The notes: generated by a model from the letters alone, not told the origin. Shown: positions 55,987-64,000, counted from the stretch's first letter. The stretch: 64,000 nucleotides of DNA from Serratia quinivorans (GCF_946227985.1 NZ_CAMKGL010000012.1:62001-126000); one strand, 5' to 3'. Numbers and translations are program-made.

Positions 55987-58007
55987 TAACCATATCCTCC
56001 GAGTTGCGTGCTCGAAACAATCGCGCTGCCACCGGTGTTGTTGTACACCACCACACCGGCACTTCCTCCCCGTCGCTGATTATCCAAAATCTGCTGCAAT
56101 ATCTGATCGGTTTTGCTGGAGGATTGCTGGGTGAGTTGCTGCTGGGGATTACTTTGGGTAGAACCCGGCGCGCCTGAACCGTAGAGCTTTATGAACTGCT
56201 CTCGTACTCGTCCGGGGTATTCACGATTTTCCTTGCTGCCGCGATTCTTGCCGCCGTTATACCAGCGCAGCATTTCTTCAACATCACCGCCCGCCTGATT
56301 TTTTGCCCACTTCATTACCCTGGCACCGGCCATAATGTTGTCACGGGGGTTGTAGGGGTCCTCTCCGGGTTTAAAGTTGAAAGGCATCACCTGCATCAAG
56401 CCTTGCGCTCCCGCTTTGCTGACAGCATGTGTATTCCACGATGACTCTGCACCCGTTACCGCTTTTAGCAACTTGGCATCTAATCCGTATTTTTTGGCTG
56501 CCTCTTCAAAATATCCATCGTAATCAGATGGGTTTGTACCTGAGGCTCGTTTTTTTGCTGATTGGGCGTATTGCTCCGGTTGATTCCATTTGTTGTTTAA
56601 AATGCCATCATTACCGGCGCGTAATTTCCACCAAGGTTGATTGTCATCACTACCGGAGGGGTTACCATCACTGGAGAAAAACCCTTTTACGCCTTTCAAC
56701 CATCCCCACACGCGGGGATCATCATCACTGCCTGGCGTATAGCTCTGGCCGGTCTGCGGGTCCGTCTGCTTTTCATCGCTTAGCATGGAAGAACCCGACT
56801 TAACATCATCCAATGTAATATCGGTTTTTCCGGTAACCCAATCGATCACCTTGCCAATAACCCGCGCCAGCCTTTCAACACCGGTCATAAACGACTCAAC
56901 GTCGCTTTTGAAATCCGGGGATACCAGGTAGTTACCGAACCGTCTGATGCCATCTGCCAGCCCATCAAGCCATTTGCCCAGTTCAGGTGATTTAAGGACG
57001 GTATCCACTGCCTCAGAAAATGCATCTGACAGTTTCCCTAATTCCGGAGCCAATGGCGCAAGCCCACGAATAAAGGTGTTTTCAATACTGATCTTGCTGC
57101 GATCCAACTGAATATTAAAATCCTGCCATTGTTTCAGTTGCTGGTCGGTCACCTGAAGGCGTTGTGTATCTTTCTGGGCCTGCTTCGTCATCGCCTCGAT
57201 TTCAGCATCGCTCATTTTTTTAAAGCGATTGAGATCGTCAAGGGTGAAGTAGTTAGTCAGGCCGTAAGCCTCAGCTCCCTGCTGCGAGCTGCCATTGCGC
57301 ACAAAAATATCGCGTGCGCTTTTGATCATCTGTGGCAACAGTTTCGCCGGATCCTGATCAGGGTTATCAATCCCCATTGCCTTAAACTGCCAGCGCTTGC
57401 TCAGATCCAGTTGGCTGTCACGGATGGCACCCAACGTGCCGACAGGATTGCCGAGCACCTTCTGGTAGTTAACAGCGCTAGAATTAAGGCCGCCGGCGGT
57501 AGTTCCTAACCCCATCGCAGTGAACCGCTGCGCGGAAGCCGAACCCGCCAGGCGATTCATCCCCCACAAACCACCGGCCCCGGCCAACCCAGAAAACAGC
57601 CCCAGCACAGTCCCCCACGAGAGCAAACTAGTTGTGGCGTTTTTAATGTGGCCGGCCAGATCTTTGGCATCCTTGCTGGCTTTGCTCAGAAATTTACTGG
57701 CACCGCGATTTTTTTTGTTAAATTCAGACTGCGTTTTATTGGCTTTCTCAAGGTTTCCATTCAAACGGTCAAGGCCATCATTGACAGAGGCGATGGCTGC
57801 AACCCCTTCGTTGAATGACTGGGTGATCGCCTCCGTGCTACCCAGCACCTTCTCCGTCTGTTTGGCAGAATCCCCGATCCCCTGCGCCGCGCCCCGCCAT
57901 TGCTCAGGCAAACCTTCAAGCGCCTTCTGGTACTCATTGAATTTTTCGAGGAACGCCTGAAATTTCTCGTCCTGAACATCAATTTCAACAACGGATTTAG
58001 CTGCCAT
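55986..58007 (-). CDS. Tape measure protein with lytic transglycosylase domain
   Basis: This 673-residue protein sets tail length. An N-terminal coiled-coil part (about 10-130) is followed by hydrophobic segments (SLLSWGTVLGLFSGLAGAGGLWG) and a long helical middle. A C-terminal SLT transglycosylase domain (about 496-620) has catalytic Glu521 in GAESSWN, then GAQGLMQVMP. That domain cuts peptidoglycan during DNA entry. The C-terminus is Gln/Gly rich. Its first 11 bases overlap the -1 frame extension of the tail chaperone. Confidence 0.92.
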   Translation of the reverse strand: MAAKSVVEIDVQDEKFQAFLEKFNEYQKALEGLPEQWRGAAQGIGDSAKQTEKVLGSTEAITQSFNEGVAAIASVNDGLDRLNGNLEKANKTQSEFNKKNRGASKFLSKASKDAKDLAGHIKNATTSLLSWGTVLGLFSGLAGAGGLWGMNRLAGSASAQRFTAMGLGTTAGGLNSSAVNYQKVLGNPVGTLGAIRDSQLDLSKRWQFKAMGIDNPDQDPAKLLPQMIKSARDIFVRNGSSQQGAEAYGLTNYFTLDDLNRFKKMSDAEIEAMTKQAQKDTQRLQVTDQQLKQWQDFNIQLDRSKISIENTFIRGLAPLAPELGKLSDAFSEAVDTVLKSPELGKWLDGLADGIRRFGNYLVSPDFKSDVESFMTGVERLARVIGKVIDWVTGKTDITLDDVKSGSSMLSDEKQTDPQTGQSYTPGSDDDPRVWGWLKGVKGFFSSDGNPSGSDDNQPWWKLRAGNDGILNNKWNQPEQYAQSAKKRASGTNPSDYDGYFEEAAKKYGLDAKLLKAVTGAESSWNTHAVSKAGAQGLMQVMPFNFKPGEDPYNPRDNIMAGARVMKWAKNQAGGDVEEMLRWYNGGKNRGSKENREYPGRVREQFIKLYGSGAPGSTQSNPQQQLTQQSSSKTDQILQQILDNQRRGGSAGVVVYNNTGGSAIVSSTQLGGYG

Positions 58008-58338
58008 TGAAATAGCCCTTCTGTCTTATTTCTTCCAGAATGAACCGCTGCCGGAAATGGAGCGGGCTTTTGTAGTTGCCGCAATCCAGTTCCCGACAGA
58101 GTTCGCTGAACCCCTCACAGGAGGCCCAGGTCAGGAGGGAATGTACGACAGTTCCTGCGGGGCTGACGGGGTCGGGGTATCGGTATCCGTCTTCGACGTC
58201 GGTAAAGAATCGCGAAACGCCGTAGCACTCAATGAGACGAGTTGCCCACTGTACATATCGAGCGCTTTCCCCACAGTCCCCGCTATCAAGTTGGCTTTCT
58301 GAATGGCAGAGGCGACCATAAAAAACACCACTTCGCCC
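57997..58338 (-). CDS. -1 frame extension of the tail assembly chaperone (start-less frame)
   Basis: In the -1 frame relative to the upstream gene, the minus strand is open from 58338 to TAA at 57999-57997 (113 codons). This frame contains no ATG, GTG or TTG at all. It covers the whole gap between the chaperone stop (58131) and the tape measure start (58007) and encodes a protein-like tail (LTWASCEGFSELC, KSPLHFRQRFILEEIRQKGYFNG). This is the layout of lambda G/GT and P2 E/E' tail chaperones, where a ribosomal -1 shift makes a minor longer product. Confidence 0.75.
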   Translation of the reverse strand, partial: GRSGVFYGRLCHSESQLDSGDCGESARYVQWATRLIECYGVSRFFTDVEDGYRYPDPVSPAGTVVHSLLTWASCEGFSELCRELDCGNYKSPLHFRQRFILEEIRQKGYFNGS

Positions 58339-58718
58339 TCAACTTCACGGTATTCGTCCGGAGAAATAACCGCCTGCTTAAATGCCGTTTCAAGCGGCAC
58401 AGGACGCCATACGCCGTTATCATTGAAAATTACTGTCGTCAGTCGTTGAATGTCGTCAACGAGGGTCGGTTCATCCGCCGGAACGCCCCCAGTATCCTGC
58501 CGCGCCTTGAGAATATTACGCAGCATCATCGCGGCCACACGCGGCGCGCCCGTCGCCCCCACCGAGGTGAAGAAGTTATGGAACATATTCCCCAGCATCA
58601 CGCAGTTTTCCTGCACCACTTCATACGGGAACGGCACAACGTGCAGGTAGACCAGCGATCCGTCGTCGCGCGTGATCGTGCTGACGAAATTCAGTTTTTT
58701 ATCAATTTTCATACCCAT
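58131..58718 (-). CDS. Tail assembly chaperone, short (zero-frame) form
   Basis: This 195-residue protein lies directly upstream of the tape measure gene, where phages encode the chaperone that keeps the tape measure soluble. The sequence starts KIDKKLNFVSTITRDDGSLVYLHVVPFPYEVV and ends in a Thr/Pro/Asp-rich linker (PTSKTDTDTPTPSAPQ). The ATG at 58718 overlaps the tube gene stop by one base. Slippery candidates in reach of the -1 frame are T6 at 58320-58325 and GGGGAAAG at 58265-58272. Neither sits in the textbook X-XXY-YYZ register. Confidence 0.8.
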   Translation of the reverse strand: MGMKIDKKLNFVSTITRDDGSLVYLHVVPFPYEVVQENCVMLGNMFHNFFTSVGATGAPRVAAMMLRNILKARQDTGGVPADEPTLVDDIQRLTTVIFNDNGVWRPVPLETAFKQAVISPDEYREVEGEVVFFMVASAIQKANLIAGTVGKALDMYSGQLVSLSATAFRDSLPTSKTDTDTPTPSAPQELSYIPS

Positions 58719-59155
58719 CAATCCCACATCTTGTCGTTGGTGGTGAGGTAACCGGAAATTGTCGCAACAAAGCCGGCATCCGTACCGTTGAGGGTGATTT
58801 CGTTAAAATTCACCAGGTAGCAGTTCAGAATGGTGTAGTTGCCGAAAGTGGTCGCATCCGGTGTAACTACCACCTCCCCCAATGCGGTATCAGAGGCAAA
58901 TTGCCGCTGATAACTGGCAGCCAGCCCCTGCGTTTTCAGCAGATGCACCGTCAAGGTCACTTGCTGATAGGGTGCCTGGCTGCCGACAGTACCCGTCATC
59001 GTGGGGATAATGTCAGTGGCGGGAGAATCTGGCCGCATGCTGATCCCCTCTTTGCCCAGGAATGATGCTGTAATGTTTAGCGCCGGGTTGTCGGTAATGC
59101 TGACCGCGCCACGGACGCGGTTAAGGAATCCCTGCGGAACTAATGGATTTGGCAT
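58718..59155 (-). CDS. Tail tube protein
   Basis: This 145-residue beta-rich protein lies between sheath and chaperone, the universal place for the tube of a contractile tail. The sequence (LNRVRGAVSITDNPALNITASFLGKEGISMRPDSPATDIIPTMTGTVGSQAPYQQVTLTVHLLKTQGLAASYQ) has the tube-like N-terminus with a Mu-type plan. It starts 3 bases after the sheath stop. Confidence 0.82.
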   Translation of the reverse strand: MPNPLVPQGFLNRVRGAVSITDNPALNITASFLGKEGISMRPDSPATDIIPTMTGTVGSQAPYQQVTLTVHLLKTQGLAASYQRQFASDTALGEVVVTPDATTFGNYTILNCYLVNFNEITLNGTDAGFVATISGYLTTNDKMWD

Positions 59156-59158
59156 TTA

Positions 59159-60553
59159 TTACGCCCCCACAAAATTGGTTACGTTTAAGTTGAAGGTGAT
59201 GGACTCAAAACCACGTTTCGGCGTGACAACCGCACTCAGGCCGCTATATTTTCCATCGGCATAATCGGACGGATTCAGGCTGGTGTAGTTGGCGAACGGT
59301 ACGGCGTTGATCACCGCGCTGCCGGCATAGGTCCCTTTTTCGTACTGCTCGTTGAAGGCATCCTGGCTAAGTTGCGTGTCGATCACCTGACCGAGGATTA
59401 GCCCGTAACTGATACCGGAACGAAGCGTTTTCAGTGCCCTGCGTTGCAAGCGACCGATACCTTGAGGCTCGTAATAGAGCGGGTTAACGGTAGTGTTTGA
59501 GCCGTTGATGACCTCATTCGCCAGATCCATCTCCAGGTTGATGGCACACCAGGCCACCGAGTACCAGTAGTTGAACGGCATACCGTCCAGCATATGCCCG
59601 GCGACCAGCATTTTGTTGCTTAGCCCCCCTTCGGCCGCCGTGCCGATGTAGTTGATATTGTTGTCCTGCAGGGCTTTTAGCAACTTGCCATTCCCAGCAG
59701 GCGGATACTCGGTGACGCCATACATGAAGCGGAACGCCATCGGCGGCACCATGTTCGACGAGCTTGGATCGTTGGCCAGCGACGACTGGAACGGTGCCGC
59801 CATAGAAAACTCGGTCGCGCCAATCCCCGGAGCCTCAACACCGGCAAAAACATTCGGGTATTTCCCCGACACCCACGTTTCATAGGTGGCAATGGTGGTG
59901 GTGACAAAAAACTTCACCAGCGATCCCGGCGACGTGTAGTTGTTCGCCAGCGTCTTGAATGTGGCCTCTTCGTCCCATTCGCGGGGAACCAGATAGGAGA
60001 AGAATTTTTGATAGGTGTTACCCAGCGAAATATCTTCGTCGATAAATTTGCTTAACGCCTTAATCGCGTCTGCTGCGCTCAGCTCGCCTAACTCCAGTAC
60101 ATAAACCGCACGGTTGGTCCCCTGCGCCCAGTAGGTGGTATTCATCTGCTGAATTTCGCCGGATGCCACAGACGCCACGGTACCCATCGTTGTTGCGGTA
60201 CCCGGATCGGCGCTCAACGCATAGGTAAACGCTTTGTCACCAGTCACCGTTGCCGTATGTGCGCCGTTGTACTCCACAGGCACCACACCGGAAATCACCA
60301 CCGGCACTTTGTCTCCGTTGGCCCAGCCATGCGCTTCGGATAGCGTCACAGTGACGGTATTCGTCGCCCAGGCGATCGCCGTGATCGTTTTCGCCGGCGC
60401 GACAATCGTTTTCAGGTCGTCTTTTGACGTCAACAGCTCGTAACTGCCCGGCGCTAACGTCGCCCCCCCGACAGAGACCAGCGCACCGGATTTCAGTAAC
60501 TGGCTCGGTTTCGGTGGGTTGGTGACCGAAACATTAATATTCACTATGGCCAT
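59159..60553 (-). CDS. Tail sheath protein with an inserted Ig-like domain
   Basis: This 464-residue sheath subunit ends with the conserved strand-exchange region (KRGFESITFNLNVTNF). Its core has KALSKFIDEDISLGNTYQKFFSYLVP and NNINYIGTAAEGGL. Residues about 56-132 (AKTITAIAWATNTVTVTLSEAHGWANGDKVPVVIS, YNGAHTATVTGDKAFTYAL) form an extra beta-sandwich unit of the kind found on phage surface proteins. That domain probably projects from the tail. The sheath contracts to drive the tube through the envelope. Confidence 0.9.
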   Translation of the reverse strand: MAIVNINVSVTNPPKPSQLLKSGALVSVGGATLAPGSYELLTSKDDLKTIVAPAKTITAIAWATNTVTVTLSEAHGWANGDKVPVVISGVVPVEYNGAHTATVTGDKAFTYALSADPGTATTMGTVASVASGEIQQMNTTYWAQGTNRAVYVLELGELSAADAIKALSKFIDEDISLGNTYQKFFSYLVPREWDEEATFKTLANNYTSPGSLVKFFVTTTIATYETWVSGKYPNVFAGVEAPGIGATEFSMAAPFQSSLANDPSSSNMVPPMAFRFMYGVTEYPPAGNGKLLKALQDNNINYIGTAAEGGLSNKMLVAGHMLDGMPFNYWYSVAWCAINLEMDLANEVINGSNTTVNPLYYEPQGIGRLQRRALKTLRSGISYGLILGQVIDTQLSQDAFNEQYEKGTYAGSAVINAVPFANYTSLNPSDYADGKYSGLSAVVTPKRGFESITFNLNVTNFVGA

Positions 60554-60557
60554 TTAA

Positions 60558-61499
60558 CTATTTCTCCACATAAATGGACGGGATGGCAGACGTGATCAAC
60601 TGGCGGGCGACATTTCTCATCCGCTGCTGATAGTAATTGACGCGAAATTTAATCTTCTTCCGCATGGCGATGATGTTGAGCTCGTTTTGCGTCACGCGCT
60701 CATCCTGCACCACGGGAATATTCATTACGCCCATCTCGGCATCATCGCTGAGCGTGTATTGCTGGACGTAGCGGAGAAAATCCTCTACGGATGCATTGCG
60801 CAGGCCGGTTACCGAGATCGTCACATCCTCGGAAACCAACTGGTACTGGTTGGATTTTTCATCCAGGTAAAAAGCGCCGGCGACCGGTACCGGGTCGCTG
60901 CATTTCACCGTGGCATACGGCGGGGCCAGGTTCTGCAATGACAGCATGGCCGGAAACATCGGCATGTACTGGTTCAATGACAACCAGATCGGCAGCGAAC
61001 TTGAGACCACCAGATCCGCCAGATCGATATCGTCCGGCGAGTTGATGATCTGCGACATCATGTGCGGGTAAATGGCGTGCCCGGTGTAGTGGTAAATATT
61101 GGCGGGTTCGTTCAACCCAGAACGGCGAGAAAACGCAAACCGGATACCGTAGAATTCGCCGATGTAGAGCACCTCGGAGCCAATATCATTAAAGGGATCG
61201 ATATCAGCCTGCGCGGTAAACGTCACCACGTTTTTGTCGTAGAGTTGCTCCTCATCCTGAATACTTTCCGTCGTCAGGTGCAGGTAGCCTTTTACATCCT
61301 TGGTATCCGGCTCACTGCCCGGATCATCAGCAATAATCGACGCCTTTACCCAAAACACGAAGCCATCCAGCGGAAGTACTTTCCTGATGTACTTCGTGAA
61401 GGTGACCACCTGAAAACGGCTAAGGTCGTCAAGCCCCTGCGTCAGTATGGCGTTAAGTTCGGTTTTCGCATTCTGCTGCAGTTCACTCAGGGAAGGCAT
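60558..61499 (-). CDS. Phage virion protein between neck and sheath, unknown
   Basis: This 313-residue protein is not recognised in detail. It starts with a helix (SLSELQQNAKTELNAILTQGLDDLSRF) and continues with beta-rich sequence (VFWVKASIIADDPGSEPDTKDVKGYLHLTTESIQDEEQLYDKNVVTFTAQADIDPFNDI). It ends in a basic helix. Its place just before the sheath suggests a tail-completion or neck role. It overlaps the next gene by 17 bases. Confidence 0.65.
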   Translation of the reverse strand: MPSLSELQQNAKTELNAILTQGLDDLSRFQVVTFTKYIRKVLPLDGFVFWVKASIIADDPGSEPDTKDVKGYLHLTTESIQDEEQLYDKNVVTFTAQADIDPFNDIGSEVLYIGEFYGIRFAFSRRSGLNEPANIYHYTGHAIYPHMMSQIINSPDDIDLADLVVSSSLPIWLSLNQYMPMFPAMLSLQNLAPPYATVKCSDPVPVAGAFYLDEKSNQYQLVSEDVTISVTGLRNASVEDFLRYVQQYTLSDDAEMGVMNIPVVQDERVTQNELNIIAMRKKIKFRVNYYQQRMRNVARQLITSAIPSIYVEK

Positions 61500-61917
61500 T
61501 TAACACCCCACTTACCCAGGCGCGCATAGCTGCCTGATAATTTCCTGTATCGATAAATGATTGTCGCGGATCACCTTTCTTATTTTTGAAACGCTTCGAG
61601 ATGCCAAGCAGCGCGCGTCGGGTTGGGACGCCCTGCATACCGTTCATCTCGCCGTTATCCAGAAAGGCCACAAACAAGTCGTGGATCCGCGACATGGATT
61701 CTGCAAGCGGGTCCCTTGATGGTGGTGCACCAGCCAACATATTTTCAAGATTTGCGGCGAGGTCCTTACTCATCAGGTCGGCAATGTCATTGCCATACCT
61801 ATCGAAGAAGGTCTGCATAATCTGGTATTTTCCCTCCAGATATTCAGCAACGTCGCCAGTTGTGGTGTTCTCATCCCCGTAAGGAATATCGATAACACCC
61901 AGATGGAAGGTGATCAT
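61483..61917 (-). CDS. Neck/tail-completion protein, unknown
   Basis: This 144-residue protein starts at the ATG overlapping the previous stop (ATGA) at 61917; earlier in-frame codons are ignored. It has helical parts (DVAEYLEGKYQIMQTFFDRYGNDIADLMSKDLAANLENML, DPLAESMSRIHDLFVAFLDNGEM) and a basic end (ISKRFKNKKGDPRQSFIDTGNYQAAMRAWV). The terminal motif SFIDTGxYxxAMRAWV resembles the end of HK97-gp10/Mu gpG-like neck proteins. Function is inferred from position. Confidence 0.7.
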   Translation of the reverse strand: MITFHLGVIDIPYGDENTTTGDVAEYLEGKYQIMQTFFDRYGNDIADLMSKDLAANLENMLAGAPPSRDPLAESMSRIHDLFVAFLDNGEMNGMQGVPTRRALLGISKRFKNKKGDPRQSFIDTGNYQAAMRAWVSGVLNAFPE

Positions 61918-62342
61918 GACAACCCCCACAGGCTGCCAAACTGCTGGGCAATCATCAGGTAGCGGCGTCCCCAAGGGTCCTGAAGCATCTGAAGGTCAGC
62001 AAGTGACAAATCTTTGAAGAAGTCAGGAACCAGACGCTGCGCACTGGTTGCGTTGTCCCCGGCTCCGGTAATCACGCCAGCATTGAAATCATTCAACCCA
62101 TGTTCTTTCCTGAAATCAGTAAACACCGACTCAGTGCCGTAATTGATCAGGAACGACGCCCCGAGGTTGTAAACAGCCACGGTATAGAGATTCGGCATGA
62201 CGCACGCGATTTCCTGGTTAACCCATTCGATCGCGCCGCCATAAGCCAGGGAAAATGATGGAGAGTCGTCAGGAACCTGGACAACGGTTACCTTCATGTC
62301 AGTTCGAATGAATTCAATAAATCCCGACAGGCTCGTTGTCAT
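61914..62342 (-). CDS. Head-tail connector protein, unknown family
   Basis: This 142-residue protein follows the capsid region and precedes the neck genes, the usual place of a connector. It contains IEWVNQEIACVMPNLYTVAVYNLGASFLINYG, DFFKDLSLADLQMLQDPWGRRYLMIAQQFGSLWGLS. No family is recalled with confidence. It overlaps both neighbours by 4 bases. Confidence 0.65.
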   Translation of the reverse strand: MTTSLSGFIEFIRTDMKVTVVQVPDDSPSFSLAYGGAIEWVNQEIACVMPNLYTVAVYNLGASFLINYGTESVFTDFRKEHGLNDFNAGVITGAGDNATSAQRLVPDFFKDLSLADLQMLQDPWGRRYLMIAQQFGSLWGLS

Positions 62343-62821
62343 TTTTTCTTGCTCCCGGATTTTTCAGTCACGATGGTTTCGTTAACCACGTCGGCCTCTT
62401 CGTTGTCATCGCGGCCTTTTGCCTGCTCTGCGCTGACTTCCATTTCGCCGGAATAGCCGGTACCACTTTCGCGCAACGAGCTATCAAGCGCAGCCACGGA
62501 CGCCTGGCGACGGTTGTGCGCGCCACGTGTCAGATGAATGTCGTTATCGCGGATAGTCTTTTCGATGACCGATGCTGAAACGGGCTTATTGATGCTGTAG
62601 CAAAGGCCGACAAACACCTGGCTCTGGTCGATTTTCGTCGAGTCGATCAGTCCATACACCTGGTGATGCTGAATGACTGATTCCACTTCATCCGTGGAAC
62701 CGTCGAGCACCATCATCTGGTCTCCGTGGTTAATCGGGATCTGGACAAGTCGACCGGTCTCAAGCTTGCGGTAAGCAAAGATTTGGCGTTGTTTGGTAGT
62801 GTTAGCGATAAAAAGTTTCAT
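62339..62821 (-). CDS. Head-associated protein, unknown
   Basis: This 160-residue protein begins MKLFIANTTKQRQIFAYRKLETGRLVQIPINHGDQM and ends in an acidic then lysine-rich tail (EADVVNETIVTEKSGSKKK). It lies directly after the capsid gene terminator and before the connector. The middle part (DNDIHLTRGAHNRRQASVAALDSSL) is polar. It could be a decoration or completion protein; this is by position only. GAGGGGAACC precedes the ATG. Confidence 0.6.
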   Translation of the reverse strand: MKLFIANTTKQRQIFAYRKLETGRLVQIPINHGDQMMVLDGSTDEVESVIQHHQVYGLIDSTKIDQSQVFVGLCYSINKPVSASVIEKTIRDNDIHLTRGAHNRRQASVAALDSSLRESGTGYSGEMEVSAEQAKGRDDNEEADVVNETIVTEKSGSKKK

Positions 62822-62834
62822 TGGTTCCCCTCGT

Positions 62835-62870
62835 AAAAAAGCCCCTGCTGAGTTACCCCGGCAGAGGCTT
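62835..62870 (-). terminator. Terminator-like hairpin after the major capsid gene
   Basis: On the minus strand the 10-bp stem AAGCCTCTGC/GCAGGGGCTT (one T-G pair) ends in a T run. It may reduce transcription of the tail genes relative to the capsid gene, or mark an operon boundary. Confidence 0.8.
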
Positions 62871-62888
62871 AACTACTTCAAGAATGGG

Positions 62889-63920
62889 TCAGGCGCTGTA
62901 CGCCATCGACAGGATGGTGATGGCTTCTGGACGGACAGCCCACCCAGCGGTTGAGCGCATTTCGGACAGAACATCAATCGCGCCACCAGCAATCGGTGTC
63001 GGAATTTCACGCGGCGCGGCCATGTCGCAGAACATCAGGGCGTTCGCAGCAAGAGACGGGGTCAACTTGGCGAATTCGTTGGTGTTAACGGTCGAGTTAA
63101 CCATTGGTACCTCAACCTCCGGGATGGTGATTACCACCGCATCAGTGCCGCCCGCACCAGCGCCGATTAAGGTATCGTCATACACCCAGTCAACCTGGAT
63201 GTTTGCCCCTTTCAGCACTTCTTTTACCGTGTTACCCACGGTATCAGTACCGCCGCCAGGGCGCTGGTAAGAAGTCAACTGCACGATCTGCTGAATCTCC
63301 ATTGCGCCGAGAATACGCTGAGGACCAAGGATAACGACACGCTGCTGGCGACCCAACTGCATGGTACGGGTCATAGCGGCTTGAACGTGGCCCAGCAGAT
63401 ACACAGCCATCTGGCCGTGATCATAAGTCAGCACAGTGGTGTTGTTGTTGCTGTCCGGCGGCAGAGACTCGGTGGTCGCACCCGCAGTATTCAGTAGGCC
63501 CTCACCACCCGCAGGGTTCATACCGTACAGCAGCGCAGAGCGGAGCTGCTGGAAGATGCCTTGGCGCATACCGAGACGCTGGGCCTCCGGCAGAGCAAAG
63601 TTCCAGTTACCGGCCGCTGCCATGTCGTGGTGATCGTAGATACCACGGCAGCGGAACAGATAAGTTGGGGTGGAAATCATCTTCGCATCCAGCGCCACGC
63701 TTGGAAGCTGGTTGCCGTTTCCAGACTGGCTGGAGGTGGATTGGGTGCGGATATCCAGTCGGCGCATGTAGACGTACTGGTCGCCAACGCCGAGGCGCAC
63801 TTGCGGGTTACCGCTGGCAATGGTTTCAAACGCACCTGATGCCTGCTGGTAACCGAGGATCATCTCCGGCGCAATATACGACGGATTGACGATGGTGTAG
63901 CTGGGGGTAATTGCAGCCAT
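62889..63920 (-). CDS. Major capsid protein (DUF2184 type)
   Basis: This 343-residue protein matches the DUF2184/encapsulin-like major capsid family: RRLDIRTQSTSS, RCRGIYDHHDMAAAGNWNFALPEAQRLGMRQGIFQQLRSALLYGMN, GGTDTVGNTVKEVLKGANIQVDWVYDDTL, and EIPTPIAGGAIDVLSEMRSTAGWAVRPEAITILS. It forms the HK97-fold shell. GGGAG lies upstream, a 16-base gap separates it from the preceding gene, and a terminator-like hairpin lies behind. Confidence 0.9.
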   Translation of the reverse strand: MAAITPSYTIVNPSYIAPEMILGYQQASGAFETIASGNPQVRLGVGDQYVYMRRLDIRTQSTSSQSGNGNQLPSVALDAKMISTPTYLFRCRGIYDHHDMAAAGNWNFALPEAQRLGMRQGIFQQLRSALLYGMNPAGGEGLLNTAGATTESLPPDSNNNTTVLTYDHGQMAVYLLGHVQAAMTRTMQLGRQQRVVILGPQRILGAMEIQQIVQLTSYQRPGGGTDTVGNTVKEVLKGANIQVDWVYDDTLIGAGAGGTDAVVITIPEVEVPMVNSTVNTNEFAKLTPSLAANALMFCDMAAPREIPTPIAGGAIDVLSEMRSTAGWAVRPEAITILSMAYSA

Positions 63921-63936
63921 TTAATTCAGCTCCCGA

Positions 63937-64000
63937 TTAAAGTAAGACCAGCGCGCAGCTGTCGGTGTTGTTCCAGGTCAGGAAACCCGTCGTGCTGTCA
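63937..64000 (-). CDS. C-terminal end of the gene before the capsid (partial)
   Basis: On the minus strand the last 21 codons of a frame (DSTTGFLTWNNTDSCALVLL, then TAA at 63939-63937) enter from the window edge. The gene lies just before the capsid gene, so it may encode a scaffold, protease or decoration protein. Too little is visible to identify it. Confidence 0.55.
   Translation of the reverse strand, partial: DSTTGFLTWNNTDSCALVLL

Larger units (their letters stand above)
45522..64000. mobile_element. Prophage (contractile-tailed), right part cut by the window
   Basis: The segment starts at a tRNA-Leu attachment fragment. It carries gtrA-gtrB-gtr, then an unbroken minus-strand series of tail, baseplate, neck and capsid genes running to the window end. 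Genes overlap by 1-17 bases nearly throughout, as in a phage late operon. A sheath and baseplate J protein show a myovirus-type tail. The gtr module lies next to the attachment site, as in P22 and the Shigella phage SfV. Integrase, lysis, terminase and regulation genes are not in view, and no gene looks decayed. Confidence 0.93.

Noticed and set aside
57761-58084. Minus-strand frame of 107 codons across the tape measure start
   Set aside because: It lies in a third frame, rich in Arg/Ser from codon shift, while the -1 frame extension and the tape measure explain the same bases.
62835-62870. Hairpin considered as a phage recombination site
   Set aside because: Its stem, loop and T run are fully explained as a transcription terminator.

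Overview
The window is chromosomal DNA of an enterobacterium, most likely a Serratia species or a close Yersiniaceae relative. This is inferred from protein similarity to Escherichia coli families, the moderately high GC content and the gene order. The first ~26 kb keeps the E. coli order pyrC-dinI-bssS-solA-yceO-yceJ-yceI-trhO(yceA)-lpxL-mdtG-msyB-yceK-opgH-opgG-opgC. Genes that E. coli lacks at these positions are interleaved: an RcsA-type LuxR regulator, a zinc-independent MDR oxidoreductase, tqsA, an Old Yellow Enzyme, a YCII protein, a POT peptide transporter, a sulfur-transport module (BigR/SqrR-like ArsR + two YeeE/YedE half-transporters + VOC protein), an AraC regulator and a second, actinobacterial/fungal-type 2-isopropylmalate synthase.

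From 26 to 45 kb the chromosome carries the K+/H+ antiporter CvrA, several very small genes, a ylaC homologue, an unusual 95-nt tRNA-like gene (30799-30893, minus), a complete tripartite efflux operon (macA-macB-outer-membrane factor), proP with a CRP site, eptB, and a beta-diglucoside PTS operon (IIB-IIA-GH4 phosphoglucosidase-IIC). The PTS operon is divergent from a RpiR-type regulator with three HTH repeats, and twin palindromes lie between them. Much of this region concerns the envelope: glucan synthesis and decoration (OpgGHC), lipid A/Kdo modification (LpxL, EptB), osmotic and ion balance (ProP, CvrA) and efflux (MdtG, MacAB).

From about 45.52 kb to the end of the window lies one end of an integrated contractile-tailed prophage. 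Its boundary is a displaced 3' fragment of a tRNA-Leu(UAA) gene (45522-45576), still followed by its own terminator on the chromosomal side. The first phage genes are an AT-rich gtrA-gtrB-gtr O-antigen glucosylation module. A long minus-strand structural operon follows, here from distal to proximal: tail fibre assembly, tail fibre, baseplate genes, HxH-tipped spike, hub, plug, tape measure with a lytic transglycosylase domain, tail chaperone with an apparent -1 frameshift extension, tube, sheath, neck genes, and major capsid. The integrase, regulation, lysis and packaging genes, and the intact tRNA-Leu, should lie beyond position 64000.

Most worth a second look are the tRNA-like gene with an enlarged anticodon arm and a good stable-RNA promoter, the start-less 342-nt -1 frame behind the tail chaperone, the triple-HTH RpiR regulator with its twin palindromes, and the tRNA-Leu attachment site with its serotype-conversion module. 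No CRISPR array, rRNA or insertion sequence was seen.
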